A DNA stretch of 64,000 bases from NCBI RefSeq assembly GCF_026212465.1, contig NC_080058.1, positions 17,328,508-17,392,507 on the forward strand. The letters run 5' to 3'. The notes under the pieces are model-generated. The model ran no database searches, was not told where the DNA came from, and saw only the letters and a list, made by a program, of their open reading frames with translations. The stretch is from Amaranthus tricolor (taxonomy: Eukaryota; Streptophyta; Magnoliopsida; Caryophyllales; Amaranthaceae). The translations under genes and the position numbers were made by a program. Shown here in pieces: positions 21,711 through 35,500 of this stretch (its first letter is position 1; each line of letters starts with the position of its first letter).

Positions 21711-24279
21711 TCAGTAGTAAAGAAGAAAATATTAAAGCATATACATAATTTATGCTATAATTGTTGCTTGCCAAGGGACAAGGGTGTGCGACATGTTCCA
21801 ACATAGGCAAGGATATCCCCAGTTGCCGCATAGTTTGTGGATAATTTGCCTTAGCTTTCTATTCTATTGACATTAATAGACTTGTCTTTTTGAAAATAGT
21901 ATATTCTTCAACATCTGAAACTCATGCTAGGATTGATTGTTCTGTTGAATGATCTATTTTTTACTGGCCTTAGTTTCATTTTTGCACATCTGAAATGGAA
22001 TGTTATTGTTGTAATTTGGTCAAAATGCAACATATTTTCTCATTTAGAAATATCATAATTTGAATTTGCAATGACCTCTTCAAAAAACTTGTTACTCAAT
22101 TTATTAATTTTTGTATTTTTTATATCTTAAAATGTTTTAATGATGCGTTGCATCTCAATTTTCTGTTTGATCTCTTTTTTTAAAAATTTTTTTGCAAATC
22201 TGTAACAAGCACATGAACAGTACTTATCATGTGTGTTGTATTTTACTACATTTTATTGATCATGTGTCTTGTTATTGATAAGCAAACTAATAATTAACCA
22301 AGAGTTTTTCGGCTAATTAATGTTGTTGTTTATGATCTCTTGTTGTTACATTAAGATTGGGCAATTCGCCGCATTTTTTTCATGCTTTTTGTTATGGTAT
22401 TTACAGTGTCTTATTTGAGATCCAATGGTTTTTGTTAGCAGAATATAGATTGTGTTCATTTGTCACCATCGCATCTATCTTTGCAGACTCCAGAAGATAT
22501 TACATATTGTGAGAAGGATGTATACTTCTGTAAATGAAGGATGCAACACTTGTTAAATGAACAAACAGGCATTTCAGAATTGACAACCTCAGCTTCTTAT
22601 GATACAGGTGAAGGTCTCGGTCATTCTTTCATTGAGTCCGAGTCTGAAAATTCTAAACAAGTGGAGATTCAAACACTAGAGATTAAGGATTTTTAATTTC
22701 TATTGAGTTTATTCTTTGATTATGATGAACATCTTGTAAAAATATCAGCCTACTCGAATGCACACCATGAGCATCAGCCTTTATTCTTAATAACACGCCA
22801 GAAACATGTACAACACACTGTAAACACTTTGCACGAGTTCACAACACAGCAAACAATCGAAATATAGCTCTCTTCTCCTTGCTGCTGTCACATATCACAA
22901 AACCAGATACATCATCTTGATAATGACATAGAACCTAATAATAGGGTAAGTTCAGTGTGCTAATACTTCTTTCTTTCCACGAAACTCACTTTTTTCCTTC
23001 GAAGATCACCTTATTAATGAAGGGATCTTGATTGCCTCTTTTACAGATTATATGTGTGAGGTAGATTTTGTTTTGGGTTTTTTTTTTTTTTTTTAAGTGT
23101 TAATTTTTTTGCACTACCTTGTTTATGTTTTAGCTTTATTTGAACTTCTAAACTTTCCATTACTGATAAATTCTAAAGCAAAATATATCAATCCAAATAA
23201 TATATAAATCCTTGAATCCTCAATCAAATAAAATCCATACTCAAAAAATGCTTGATAATTGGTGGTTTATAGCTTTTTATTTTTTAATCAAAGACGATTT
23301 TGTGCTATTGTGTCGTCAGTCGATTGATAATGGTGCTTTTGATTTGGGTAATTTTGATCGTTTTGTTTTATGCTTTTGAATGCAGGGAGAGAGAATTGTT
23401 TAGCTAATATTAAACCCCTTTTTGAAAAACATGTTCAAACTAGGATGTTTAATCTAAATTCCTTAATTGAATACTTGTGGATTTTAATAGCTTTGATTTT
23501 GTGTTTTGGTTCTTATTGTTGATGTAAACTTGCTTATTGTATGTATGTTTTTGATGTTTGAAAGATAGTGAGAAGTTGATGTCTTTTAAAGCGGATAATT
23601 ATAAGGTGTAGCTTATTCATACTCGAAATTCAGGAGGAAAGTTTCAAGTGTCTTGTTTGTGGTTTTTACACCAATATTGTTGTAAACAAACGTAATCAAT
23701 TGAGTGGTTAATTTTGTTGTCTTGATAGAATTTCCTCTCTATTCCCTTCTCATTTCATACAAAAATGGCTCCCACATTTTCCTCCTTGTTTTGTTATTGA
23801 TGTTTACTCTCATGTGCTTTTAGGAGACCAAATTCACATCTACATTTAATCTATGTTGGCATTTAAAAAAATGGAAGAGCCATCTATTAATGCGAGCTGC
23901 ACAATAAAGAAGTTCACCCCATCATCAAATACCATGTTGAAATTTATACTTTGCTTTCTAAATATACAAATGTTATGTAAAGATTGTGATCATTTTCTAA
24001 AGATAGCAGAAGAAATCATGATCGACAACCACGGAGATAAAACAAAACATGAATGCTTTTTGTTGCTGAGGTAAATTCTAAACCCAAAATTGTGAACTGG
24101 CAGCTAATGTATGTTAGATGTTTATAGCATGAGTAAGATAAATTCTAACCCCAAAATTGTGAACTGAGAATTGTATGTGAATAAAACTCTTGATCCTAGA
24201 GAGAGATGTAAATATCAAGACATCTGGAGGCAAAATAAAATGGCTTGCATGGCACTACATAAAGAAATTTTTCTTTGGT
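21711..24279. other. AT-rich stretch with no supported gene
   Basis: No recognisable protein domain. An acceptor-like TTTGCAG at about 22480-22486 followed by an open stretch to 22695 (TPEDITYCEKDVYF..., one TGA) could be an exon relic, but I cannot name it. A ~35-bp sequence (TAAATTCTAACCCCAAAATT and variant) is duplicated at about 24072 and 24138. Short frames at 23853 and 24171 look like chance. Confidence 0.5.
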
Positions 24280-24618
24280 TTGGTTTAGAGATGACCTACG
24301 AAGAGGGTGAGAAAGGATTGGTGGTGCACCAGGTAAGGGAGATGGAGGTGGGGAAGGCACAGGTGGGATAGGGTTAGGTTCTGGAGTGTGTGTATGTCAA
24401 AAGTGTAAGAATCATCAGGTTTATGAGATTGAATATATGTGTTTAGTGTATTTTGTGAAGAGACGGGAAGGTTACTAGGAATGGAGTAGGATTTTAGGTG
24501 ATACGGGTTAATGGATTCCTGGACTTTGACATCTCTAGACACAAACATTGCCTTTATGTCAAGGTTAAGAAGCCTATAGCCCTTTTATATTGCACCTTAC
24601 TCTACATAACACATGGTA

Positions 24619-24643
24619 CCCCCCCCCCCCCCCCCCCCCCCCC
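24619..24643 (+). repeat. Poly-C tract (25 bases) in copia integrase
   Basis: Encodes a polyglycine run on the minus strand, between conserved residues of the integrase C-terminal region. Confidence 0.95.
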
Positions 24644-27079
24644 GGCATGAAATTTGTCTTTTGTGAGAGATGGATTGTAGGCAAAGGCAAGACACCCAAA
24701 TACTTTCATTTGTGAATAATCAGGTTTGGTGTTGTGGAGTATTGCATAAGCGGTTTTATTGTGCAGGATTGGAGTGGGTACTCTGTTTGTGATATAAGCA
24801 GCAGTAAGCACAAAATCTCCCCAAAATTGCAAGGGAAGGCCAGCTTGGAACCTTAATGCTCTTTCCATCTCCAAAATATTGCAAAGATTCCTTTCCACTC
24901 TTCCATTCTGCTGTGGTCTTCCCACACACCTTGTCTGATGCACAATGCCAAGTGCACCAAACAGTGCTTTAGACCTATGGTCCTCAAATTCCATCCCATT
25001 GTCTAACCTGACAATTTTCATTGTTTTGTTAAATTGGTTTTCGACCATCAAAATAAATTCTTCAATGGCCTTGAATGCATCTAACTTTTCTTCGAGCAGG
25101 TGCACCCAAGTGTTTCTAGAGCAGTCATTTACAATAGTTAGAAAGTACCTGTGTTTGCCTCTTGTTTCAACTCTGCATGCTCCCTAGATATCCACATGTA
25201 TCAAGGGGAAGTTTTCAGCAGCATAAAAAGTACTCAGGTGACGGGGGAGTTTTGTAAATTTATCCATGGGACACACAACACATACTCTACTTTCTTCAGT
25301 GTCATTCTTTGAGATGCACCCACTGTTTATCAGAGTATGTAGTGGGGCATGTCCCAGCCTATAGTGCCATAATTCTGCCTTGCCAAGCTATTGTATATTA
25401 GTGATACTGCATGGATTCAATGTTACTTTCGATGTATTTCTTTTGCCACACATAACAGCTACTTCAAATCACTCAGTGTTGCTTGTATCAGCTCATTTTG
25501 GAGATAGTACAACCTATTTTTGCTTCTCCCTACTCCTTTTACTTCATCATTCACAGTGCTTGTGATGATGCAAAATCCATTAAAGGATCTTACCTTGCAC
25601 ATATTATCCTCTACAAACCTCCACAAACATGGTGACATTTAACAAGTTATGCTTGAAATCACCAACATGAAACACATTCTTTAGTGTTATATTATTTTTC
25701 AATGTGTCATCACCATAAAATTTTCAAAAGTCAACCCATTTGGAAAATTGATCTTATTCCCACATTTGATCTCCTTTGGATGCTTAAGTACACTCAAGTC
25801 TCCTGTCATATGGTCAGAAGCACCTAAGTCTATAATCCATTCATTCTCAATGCTTGTGGCGTGACAGCATGTTACCATATTTGCAAATCCATGTTCAAAA
25901 TCATCTTCTGGTTCAGAAGGCACACCCAAGTTTTTGCTTCCACTAGGGAGAAGTTTCAACAATTGTTCCAATTTCTGTGCACTGATGCTAGTCCCAGTGC
26001 TACTCAAGGACTAAGCATCAAAGTCTCCTTGTGCATTAGCAGCAGTCCTACTGCCTACACCATACTACTGAGTTTTTCCCCCTCTATTATAGTTCATTCT
26101 ACCACTCTTATTATTGTACCTCCCTCCTTGCTCTCTACCTCTATTATTATTCATGTTTCCACCATAATTTTTGTGTTTTGGATGCCATTTAGGTACCCTA
26201 CAACTGTCCAACAACGATCACTAGCATGTCCTGTCACACCTCATGCTTTGCACACTTCTACACCTCTGTTGTACATGGCAGATATTTCAAGTTCATTTTT
26301 CTCACTCATGCACACTTCCCTTTGACTCTCTTCTTGCTGAATCATAGAGCACACCATTTCTACACTAGGGAGAGGAGTCATCATCAATATGTGGCTCCTT
26401 TGAGTGTTATATGTTTCATTCAGACCAGTGAGAAACTGAAACAACTTTTGCTCATCCTTTTGCTTATTCAACACATCTAAGAAACCTTGCATTTGTTCAG
26501 ACACAACAGATAGAATTGGCCAAACATTCAATGAGTCTAGTTCTTCCCATATGCCTTGCATATAGGTATAATATTCATTCACACTTATACTATTTTGTTT
26601 TGCATCATAAACATTTTTATTCAACTGATATTTTCTTGCTTCAATAGTTATCAAATATCTTCATTCAATATGTTTCCATATATCAGAAGCAGAAGTAAAA
26701 CACATAATAGACTTTTTAATGCTTTCACTTGCTGATCCCAGTATCCATGCTATCACATGTCATTGCAGGTGTTCCACATTTCTGCCCTTTCTTCATCATT
26801 CTCTTCCTTCTTTACTGCTCTAGTAACCAACCCTAGCTTCCTCTTTGCAGATAGGGCTATTTCCATGGACCTTCTCCATCCTCTATAATCAGTCACACCT
26901 TGCAGTTTCTCCACACTCATAGTGGTTGACCCATCAGAAAAGAGACAGAAAGAAGAGAAGGGGATGAAAAAGAAAGGTTCAGAATAGAAAGGAAGAATGA
27001 AGAGAAGAATATGAGCAACAAACTTGCAGCAGTACAAAGTCACTGATTCAGCAAAATTTCATGGGTTGGTTGAGCTCCT

Positions 27080-27091
27080 GCTCTGATATCA
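27080..27091 (-). other. Primer binding site of truncated copia element
   Basis: The minus strand reads TGATATCAGAGC, one base off the Met-tRNA primer site, directly after an LTR end TTATCA. Confidence 0.7.
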
Positions 27092-27300
27092 TGATAACAG
27101 AATATTCTTCTGTTGTTTACACAGGTGTGTGTGTAAATTAGAAGAGGTACATGCCTCCAATTTTTGTACTTGTCATTTCATAGAGCCATCAAGGCATATA
27201 TATACAAGAACACAACATACTTACAGCTGGCAAAACAAACTAAGTATAGCAAATAGAAGGAAAAGTCTAAAAGACCCTTGAGATTACAGAATATGCATGG
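27092..27300 (-). repeat. 5' LTR of truncated copia element
   Basis: Begins on the plus strand TGATAACAGAATATTC at 27092. The minus strand contains CTTGTATATATATGC near 27195-27210 as a likely TATA box. The outer edge is not resolved because no second LTR remains to compare. Confidence 0.5.
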
Positions 27301-27483
27301 CTATCTTCATTAGATAGGTTATATGTCATACACGTTGCCATTCACTTTTAGACAGCTTCAAATAATTTTTGTTGATCATGCCCACTCACGCTTTTATTTT
27401 GTAGTATTTTTACAAAGTCTGCATTTCATAAATTTATTTAGGACGTTAAATGGTAATTCAACACTAACCTTTTTGCTTGTGCA

Positions 27484-27816
27484 GAAAAATAGGAGTGGCA
27501 AAAAAGAGATGACAAAATTAGATTGTCAGTTTGAAATTACCTGGAAAGAACTTTGTGGCGATCGTTCTCTACAAGCTCGTCTTTTGAAGGTTTGCTAGCG
27601 TTGAATCTTGCTCTAATGCTTGAGAATGTGGAATAGATACTTTTTGAGGGTTATGTAAGTTAGCCTTTTTCTATTTTAAATTCAGTAATGATGTACTTGT
27701 GTTTTTTCAATGTGTAGGCCACTCAACCAGATATTTTGCCACATATTTTTAAGAATGCTTTAATTGCCCCCTTACTCATCGATATTGTCATGTGTGTTGC
27801 ATCCTTTTTTGTGTAG
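27484..27816 (+). pseudogene. RPAP3 C-terminal-domain-like exons (SPAGHETTI-like remnant)
   Basis: Two exon-like segments. The first, after TTGTGCAG, runs 27484-27589 and ends AAG|GTTTGC; it reads QFEITWKELCGDRSLQARLL. The second, after AATGTGTAG, runs from about 27719 and reads ILPHIFKNALIAPLLIDIV, then CVASFF and a stop. Together they match the RPAP3 C-terminal domain that docks client proteins to the R2TP/HSP90 assembly chaperone; plants have such a protein (SPAGHETTI). The remaining half of the domain and the TPR repeats are not found nearby, so I call it a remnant. A distant intact gene outside recognition is possible but unlikely. Confidence 0.55.
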
Positions 27817-30289
27817 GTGTCATGTGTCGAGCTGAGTTATTTATACAATGTATCAGATCCTATTATGTCTAATTCGTCCATATTTAAAGTGACGAGACCG
27901 AGCCTGTTATTATCTATCTACAAAATTTAACATAGATCCCAAGTTTGACATGATCATTTTGTGCCTTCCCCTAGCAGTCAAGGACGGTGTGTGCATTATT
28001 AAAACTTTACAAGCTTGTAACATATTTATCTATAAAATTTTACATACATGTGCAATAAATGTTATCTTTTTGTGTCTTAATCCCGAAGAAATTAAGTTTG
28101 TATGTTGCAGTTTCTAGTTTCATTAAATTGTAGAATGGAATTCTTGCAACTGTGATGTCAATTTGGTAGTACTAAAACTTTTCATGGATTGTCTTAGCTA
28201 AAACAGCTGGAGCTTAAATGTCCCTAAAAAAATAAACCCATAACTTAAATTGGTGAAGTAAGAAAGTTTAGGCTTATATCTTATGGAGTTTTACTAACTT
28301 TTTTAATTTTATTTTCTTGAAAGATTTGAGGAGTATTGAAGCTATTTCCCCTTTAATAATTTTGGTTCTTGATTTACCTTTGATGTTTTGATAAATTACC
28401 CTTGTTGCATTAAATTTCGAAGTCCCTTGAAGCATGTGGCTCAGTAAAGAATGAGGAAAAAGTTTATGTTATTAGTTTATGATGTACGTTTGCAAATTCA
28501 GATCCGCTCTCTAATTCTTACTTGTTCGTTCTTCTTAACCTTCTTATTGTCGTTCATGAGTATAAGTGAGAATAGTTTTTCTTCAATAGAAGTTGAACGT
28601 TTTCTAAGATGATTTTAAATGACTTGACTTGTTGAATTCTTTGCTTGAGAAAGTAAAGGTAACACCAACCTATTTAACATTGAGAAAGTAAAGTAAAGGT
28701 ATTAATGGGACATTTTCATCTCTGTTAGTGTTCGAATAAAAGTTGTTGACATTTACAGAAATCTCACTAATGAGGAAGTTTTATAGCTTAATTTCTAAGC
28801 ATTTTTTCATAGTTTTCACAATTTTATATACTTACATGATTCTCTAAAATTGTATAACACAGTTTTGATACTCATATGAATCTCTAGATCCTCTATATGT
28901 TTCTAGTGGAACCTCTATGCAAATATATAATACTACTATATCTTTTGAAAATTAGTATAAATGGGGTGAAGACAATAAATTTTGGGGATTTAGAGCAAAT
29001 TAGAAGGAATGTAGTATTCGTTAAACATAGTTATGTTAAATATATCATTAGTTATAACGAATATAAGGATGTTAGTAGGTTCTAATAATGTCATGGTGTA
29101 GCAGGAGCGACATTTTCGATACATCATTAACATTTTATAATATTGTCTAATATAAAAATATTGCGAACATCTTAAAATGCCGAGCTGCTAAAAACTTTAA
29201 ATAATAAAAACTGAAACTATTTAAAATAAAGGTAAAACGTATAAGAAACACTATTTGCTCAAAATAAATTTTAAAAAAAGGACACATCATCATCAAGTCA
29301 TCAATAAAAGTACAAAAAAAAGCTAATTTTGCGATATATATTAAACGTTACGGGCTGGATCAGAACCTAAAACTAAATCCTGCGAAATGATATCATCCAT
29401 AATACAGATGACAGCCGATTGAATCAGTCAGCGCTTAACGTCGAGCATAACTCCCCTATCCAGCTCAAAATACATAAATTATACACTACATTTACAAAAT
29501 AATGTTTAAAGTACGAACTTATAATTAATTAACACCATTGTATACCTTTACGATATTCTTTTACTATTCCATACTTTTAAGTCATTAAGGTACGATTCTC
29601 ATTATTGGCAGAAGTACGTTACTTCTACTTATATAATTCGGTAAAATCTTAATACTTAAGCAAATTCATCTGGTTAATACTCATAACCGTACCATGCATC
29701 ATAGCATCAACACTAATCAAATTTATCACTGATCTACAAGCACAACAATATGACACCTAATATATGTAAGGGTCTGGTTAGGTGAAGACCGTAGTCCTAA
29801 ACCCTAACTTGGTGGGAGTCGTCACCCTTCCAATACAATTATGCTCGAGCTTCTACAAGATAGGTAGCTTTTTCCTTGTCCTACACTACATTTTACATGC
29901 CGGCTAACAAGGGCGCCGAGATTTTTACATGTCGGTTCATTGTTCGACATTAGCTTACTATCAAGGTCATTAGATCAATACTCAGATAATTTAACAAAAG
30001 TACATCATATTTTTATTACTACAAGTTGATTTTGACTTTGACGTTGATTTTGACCAACGTAGATGGTAACTTCCTTTACTTTATAAGCTTTTTAATTATA
30101 ATGTTATATTTACATTTATGTCCTTATAAGTTCATTACTAAATTTTTACACATTAAACTTTAGTTATAACTTTATTTTTAATAGTTTATTTGTTAAATAA
30201 ATTCATGCTAATAACTTAATATTTTTATTAATAGTCTCTAAATTAATATTTTTCACAAGTATCTACTGAAATTTATTTCTCTTGAAATA

Positions 30290-30660
30290 AGTTCCAATAA
30301 TCAACATTTCTAACTTTAAAACAAATAAATATTTTATTCTTTTCACAAGAACAAATATTCTAATTACAATTCATCATTTATACAAGTTTTCAAAATTCAA
30401 CAAGTTCACCCAAATCAATATTTAAGTTTAGAAAAAAAAAACAAGTAAAACTTATTATGTTCACATAAACCAATATTCTAATTACAAAACAAATAAAACT
30501 TGTAATTTTACAAAAATTAATATTTCTGGTTATAAAACAATACTTCATAAGTTCACCAAAATCAACACTTCTAGTTATAAAACGAGTAAAACTTTTATTT
30601 TCACTAAAATCAATCTCTTGTTATGAAACAAGTAAACCTTTTATCTTTTAATATTTTTAT
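30290..30660 (+). repeat. Degenerate ~60-bp tandem repeat
   Basis: Recurring pattern of (C)AATATT(C/T)TA(A/G)TTATAAAACAA, GTAAAACTT and TTCAC(C/A)AAAATCAA, in about six drifted copies. Confidence 0.55.
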
Positions 30661-32233
30661 AAAATCGAAAGTTCACACATGATTTAAAAAGACAAGTTTA
30701 TTAAAAAAAATTTTATATCTTTTTACATAATTTTGGTCAAATCTTCAAATAAAGAAATATTTTGTACAAACTAGTTATTTAATATAACAAAAGATACTTT
30801 TATTATAAAATCTCATACAGAAAGTAATAATAAAAGATTCTTTTTTATGTCCTTCCACTACATTTGTTCTTGTTGTAGAATGGTATTTGCTTAGTTTGTT
30901 CACAATTCCGTTTAAATGCAAGTAATTAAAATAGAAAGACACAATAATTAAACTATGTATTTCTCAGTATTCAATGTTACAGATACTCCTTAGGGCCAGT
31001 ATACATGAAATTCCAAAACATAAATTTTACTCTTGAACATTCTTTTGATAACTTGAACCAAAAACTAAACCATCAGTTAGTTGTTTTTAAGTTACAGAAT
31101 AAATAGAATACAGTTTGCTACTTTTATATTTTAGAGAAAAAAACCAAAAATAAAAATATACGAAAGAAATGTATAGATAAGATGACAAGATAGAAAGAGT
31201 TTGTGGGTAAGATCTCTGTAGTGAATTGAAGGGAACTTAGGCAGGAATTCACTCCATGTGCACAGGAAAGCTTAATAAATGAACTTGTATGTTGTTGATT
31301 AGATGAGTGAGATATAGCTAACTTGATATTCTATGCAAAGCTTTGCAGGATCTAATAAAGTTTATGAAAAATACAATTCTCTTTTGGACAATTTGCATAG
31401 CACATTCATCTATAATAACTTTGTATTTTGGGTGCTCAACACATGCAAGTTGCTCATCTATATATGTTAACAAGATGCATCCTAAATTGATGCCAAAAAT
31501 TCTTTAATACATATTGTAACCAGTAGTTTCCGTACATGTTAAGAACACCAACTTTATATTATCTCATGCTGTACCAACATGAAAATCTAACATTCTATAA
31601 ACATATTAGAATTTTTTGGCTCATATAAGATACCTTCTCTAAAGCTCACCACACGAGTACGTAACATTTATATTTACATTATTGAACAAGTAACTAATTT
31701 ACATTAGTATTATAGCATTTATATATACATTTTAATTGGTTAGTTTCTTGAACAACCTAGCTAATGCCTTATGGCTGACTATAAAGCCTTCATACAATTT
31801 CATATCTTACGTTGATGTTGTTATTAGTATTACATATTTATGCTCAATTTTAAAAGTTGTTTTCATTAACTCCTAAAATGGTTAGGGTAGTCATTCCAGC
31901 TCTCGTTAAACATCGATATGCCCCGACATCAAGCATCGATACATCATCACAACAGTAGCGTCCATAACATAGATTATTCAGCTACTACCCCATCATACAA
32001 GTAAGCAACCCATCAACAATCATCAACAACAGATCACAACTATTCCAACCCATCGCACTAGGCTTGTGCACCAATGAGACATCAACTGCACATCGACTCC
32101 ACAACATACACCTACAGTCTTTGCATCCTTTACACCTTTTCAACACATTAAAATTTTATATTTTCATTCGTATTATTGTCAATAAAAGTGTATAATATAA
32201 CATTATTGAATTCAATAGTATAATTTTGGTGGT

Positions 32234-32250
32234 GGGGGGGGGGGGGGGGG
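32234..32250 (+). repeat. Poly-G run (17 bases)
   Basis: Preceded by GGTGGT and followed by TCCCC; noncoding. Confidence 0.95.
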
Positions 32251-32530
32251 TCCCCACAACTAGTTAAAATATGAATTCATTGCCCAAATTATTAGAGATT
32301 ATGCTAAGGATACAAACCGGCATTGACACGTAAAAGTTACATACAATTGCAATATTCTGCCTTGAAACATCTTGAAATTGTACACGCCAATTATGAAAGA
32401 CATCGGAATAGAGTACTTTTAAACAAGCAGGGTTTTGTCATAAATGTAAGAAGAATCACACTAAAAGATTCGGAAGTGTAAATTTTTTTTTTTGTATAGC
32501 ACGTTGCTATGTATGATGTCGGAGATAGAT

Positions 32531-35500
32531 CTACAAAACCTCATCTTCTAGCTGAGAAGACACAAGACTATTTTCCATGGCCAGTGAAGGTGGAGTTCCC
32601 GGAGGAATACAAGCAGCACCATTTTCTCCTGCACAGATACAGAGTGCCTCGGCATCTCTTAGAATTGCATCAAGGTCAATATGGCCACTTAACCCATTTA
32701 TGAACTTCAAAAGTGTGTCAAAATCCATTTGCTCCCCAATTATCTTGTTCCTATATCGCTTGAGAATTGCAACACAAACATACAGATGCAGGTGTTCGGA
32801 TAGGTAATGTGTCCACAAGACTTCCCACATTCGCATTGTTTCTTCGTAGCGGAGCTCCCTAAACAACAAAAACATCTCAGATAAACGATAATATAAGTGT
32901 TCTTTAATATGTTTTCTAAAATATTTCATATACAACACTGTCCCCTCCTCAAAACCTTGCAAATGAACTACCCAACAGATCAATTCCACATCATCAGTAT
33001 ATTGACCACAAAATGAAGGAAGAATAATAGACTATTGAGCATACATTATACTCTGCTGCAAGGCTTAACAATCAGTTGGGCTAATAGGTAAGAAAGATGC
33101 GCTAAGATGATATGCTTGAGATAAACTTATGGTTCTTTCAACAAAATACAAAAACATAAATCCTTCCAAGTTCCAACATTAGAATATTTGAAAAGAAGAC
33201 AAATCAATCTTCCCACCTTTTCCTTCCCTTCCTAAATTGATATCGAAACATACTTTAGGGGCCCAGCTAAAATTCCAGGAGTTCTGTCTTGTGAGCCTTT
33301 CGCAGGCAACACAAAGATGCTAAAAGGAAAAACAATCAAGTATCGCAGATTGATAGTAGTAAGACACAAGCATTTATGCTAACAAAAGACTTGCCTTTTG
33401 AATTGTATCAGAATCCAGCGGAAACAAAAGAAGTAGTTTAAGCAGTCGTTCTTCTCAAAATACTTGTGCAATGGACTGTCAGATAGTTCCACCAACTGCC
33501 AAAACGAAGAACATCAATAGGTGATTGCCAAGGTATCGATTCCAAGTAAAAAAAGAAACAGAATAACAAAAACGGAATTAAAAACCCCAAAAAGAAACAA
33601 TGTAAGCATATATGGCATACTTTTGACATACACTACAGGAACAATAACAAAGCCTGAATCCAAAAAAGCTTTTGTTAGTAACAAGAGTCTAAAGCCAAAC
33701 AAGGTATATAACCAGCAATATGCACCTCACCACTATGGAACACAATATTATGGCAAACAATCATCGGTCAATAAGCAATTAAAAAAATTGACTAGCATAA
33801 TAAATTTACCACCTCCTGTCCCCAACTTCTCAAATCACTACAACAGAGCAATGGAATTCCCTTCAATATCTCCACCATGAATGATCATCTCAAAACACTT
33901 CCTCTGATTCTTTTAAGTTCATTGTCACATCTTTCTTAGAAATGATGCACTAAAAAAATATGCACTGCATGTTAAAATCTTCATCCACATGATATAAATC
34001 ACTTATCACTGAAAAAATAAGGGAAACCACCAATCACTAATTCAACTCAGAAGGTAATGTGTGAAGATACAACAAAGAGACTGTTGCATTCTTGTATTGC
34101 ATGTGTATATAAACAATATCATATTTTCAGATAAAAGTTACTATATCGACAACGAAAAATCTCATATCTACAGATAATTAAGATGGTTTATAAGCAAACA
34201 AAAAGATAGCACACCGGTTTTACTAATAATTTTTCCAGCTTCACAATAAGAAATATGTGCTTAACAGATGAAACATAGAAACACAAAGAGTGGATGGGGT
34301 GGGGGTGGGGGGTGTAATAAAGAAAGCAAAGAGACCTTTGATAATGCAAAAAGTTGAGCATGCATGCCACTTTGATCACGATTGAAATTTGGTCCCACAC
34401 GTTCCATTAGTGCAGCAAAACACCAAAATGCTTCAAACTCATCCTCCATGACAAACAATAATGGTGATAGATAATCACTCATACCCTGTTGGGAAAAATA
34501 TGCTATGAGGAATCCAATCAAGAACTATATCCTGATGTAATTAATGAAACTAACACTATGATTACCTGACAATAACCAAGGTCAAAATTGTAGAATGAAT
34601 ATGTTAGCAGTATATCGTGTAGAAGATCAACATTTGGATTATCATCTCCGTCATAGAAAGAAAATGATCTGTCTGTCCGTACCTTGCAAAATGAAAAAAA
34701 AAAAAAAACTTTCTCAGAAAAATTATTAACAATATCTCAATCAAAGAACAGGCTCAATCTCATTATAGGCTAAAAACAGATCATACCACATCCTTCTCAA
34801 TTAGACCTTTCCTCTCTCTAAATTTGGTAAATCTTTTCGCCTGTTCTGGAGATATGCTCTGTAGAAAAAGGATAAACCAGATATCATTGGCAACCTCAAT
34901 ACTATAATCATGTTGATACATGTATGCCTTGAAGAACTAAAAGCTCCTTCACTGAAATCAGCAATGTCAATATAATTCAAAAAAATCCACAAATTAAAAG
35001 CATTTGCCAATCCTGGCAGCATTAGAAATCTAAACAAATTAGGATATTTTATTAAGTAAATACTCTGTTGACTAAATCATGTAATACAAACGACCTTATC
35101 CTCTCAATTCAGGAATGATCCATGAAAACAAGCAAACACACGTCAGTGTCACTGTCACTGCATTGAGATTTCCATGCGCATCTGTTTCTGCTACTTAAAA
35201 ACATAAATAGAGAGAGTAAAGCAATAAACATAACTAGTCACATCTAACATGACAATTGAGAGCACTCTAATCCACTGCATTGAGATTTCCATGCCCGTCT
35301 GAGTTCTGCTACTTGAAAACATAAATAGAGAAACAATAAACATAACTAGTCACATTTAACATGACATGCCTCTAAGCCAAGAAAAAAGTTGTTCCTTACG
35401 TCATTTCAATACAACACATAGGTCTTTAAATAGTAAGCTTGAAGATAGAAAATTCATAGCAAGAAACAGGCAAAGTATGAAAAGGAATCACTTTCAGAGA

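Larger units (their letters stand above)
24280..27091 (-). pseudogene. Truncated copia element, gag to integrase
   Basis: Read on the minus strand from 27091 downward: gag start (MSVEKLQGVTDYRGWRRSME) near 26925; gag core 26654-26241 (FLTGLNETYNTQRSHILMM); protease WIIDLGASDHMTGD near 25830; integrase 25105-24602 with MKIVRLDNGMEF and GRPQQNGRVER; integrase tail FVSRDVKVQE near 24540. RT, RNase H and the 3' LTR are absent, so the copy is truncated at its 3' side near 24280. Multiple frameshifts and stops. A 25-base C run (24619-24643) interrupts the conserved HA(R)xxPC segment. Confidence 0.85.
27817..32530. other. AT-rich intergenic region, no gene seen
   Basis: No coding frame with recognisable domains. 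29340-30060 has less AT-rich, retroelement-like sequence (GGTGGGAGTCGTCACCC near 29812) without clear ends. 30290-30660 holds degenerate repeats. 31860-32160 is ATC/CAT rich. The TBC gene's 3' UTR on the minus strand should fall just below 32531. Confidence 0.5.

Noticed and set aside
22480..22695. Possible host exon after TTTGCAG
   Set aside because: An in-frame TGA and no recognised family; a single acceptor-like site is not enough.
24285..24548. Minus-strand His/Leu/Ser-rich frame as a separate gene
   Set aside because: Its start (FVSRDVKVQE) is the tail of the copia integrase, so it belongs to the truncated element.
33390..33400. GT donor two codons after the exon 14 end in the TBC gene
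   Set aside because: Using it puts exon 15 out of frame; the GC donor keeps the frame.
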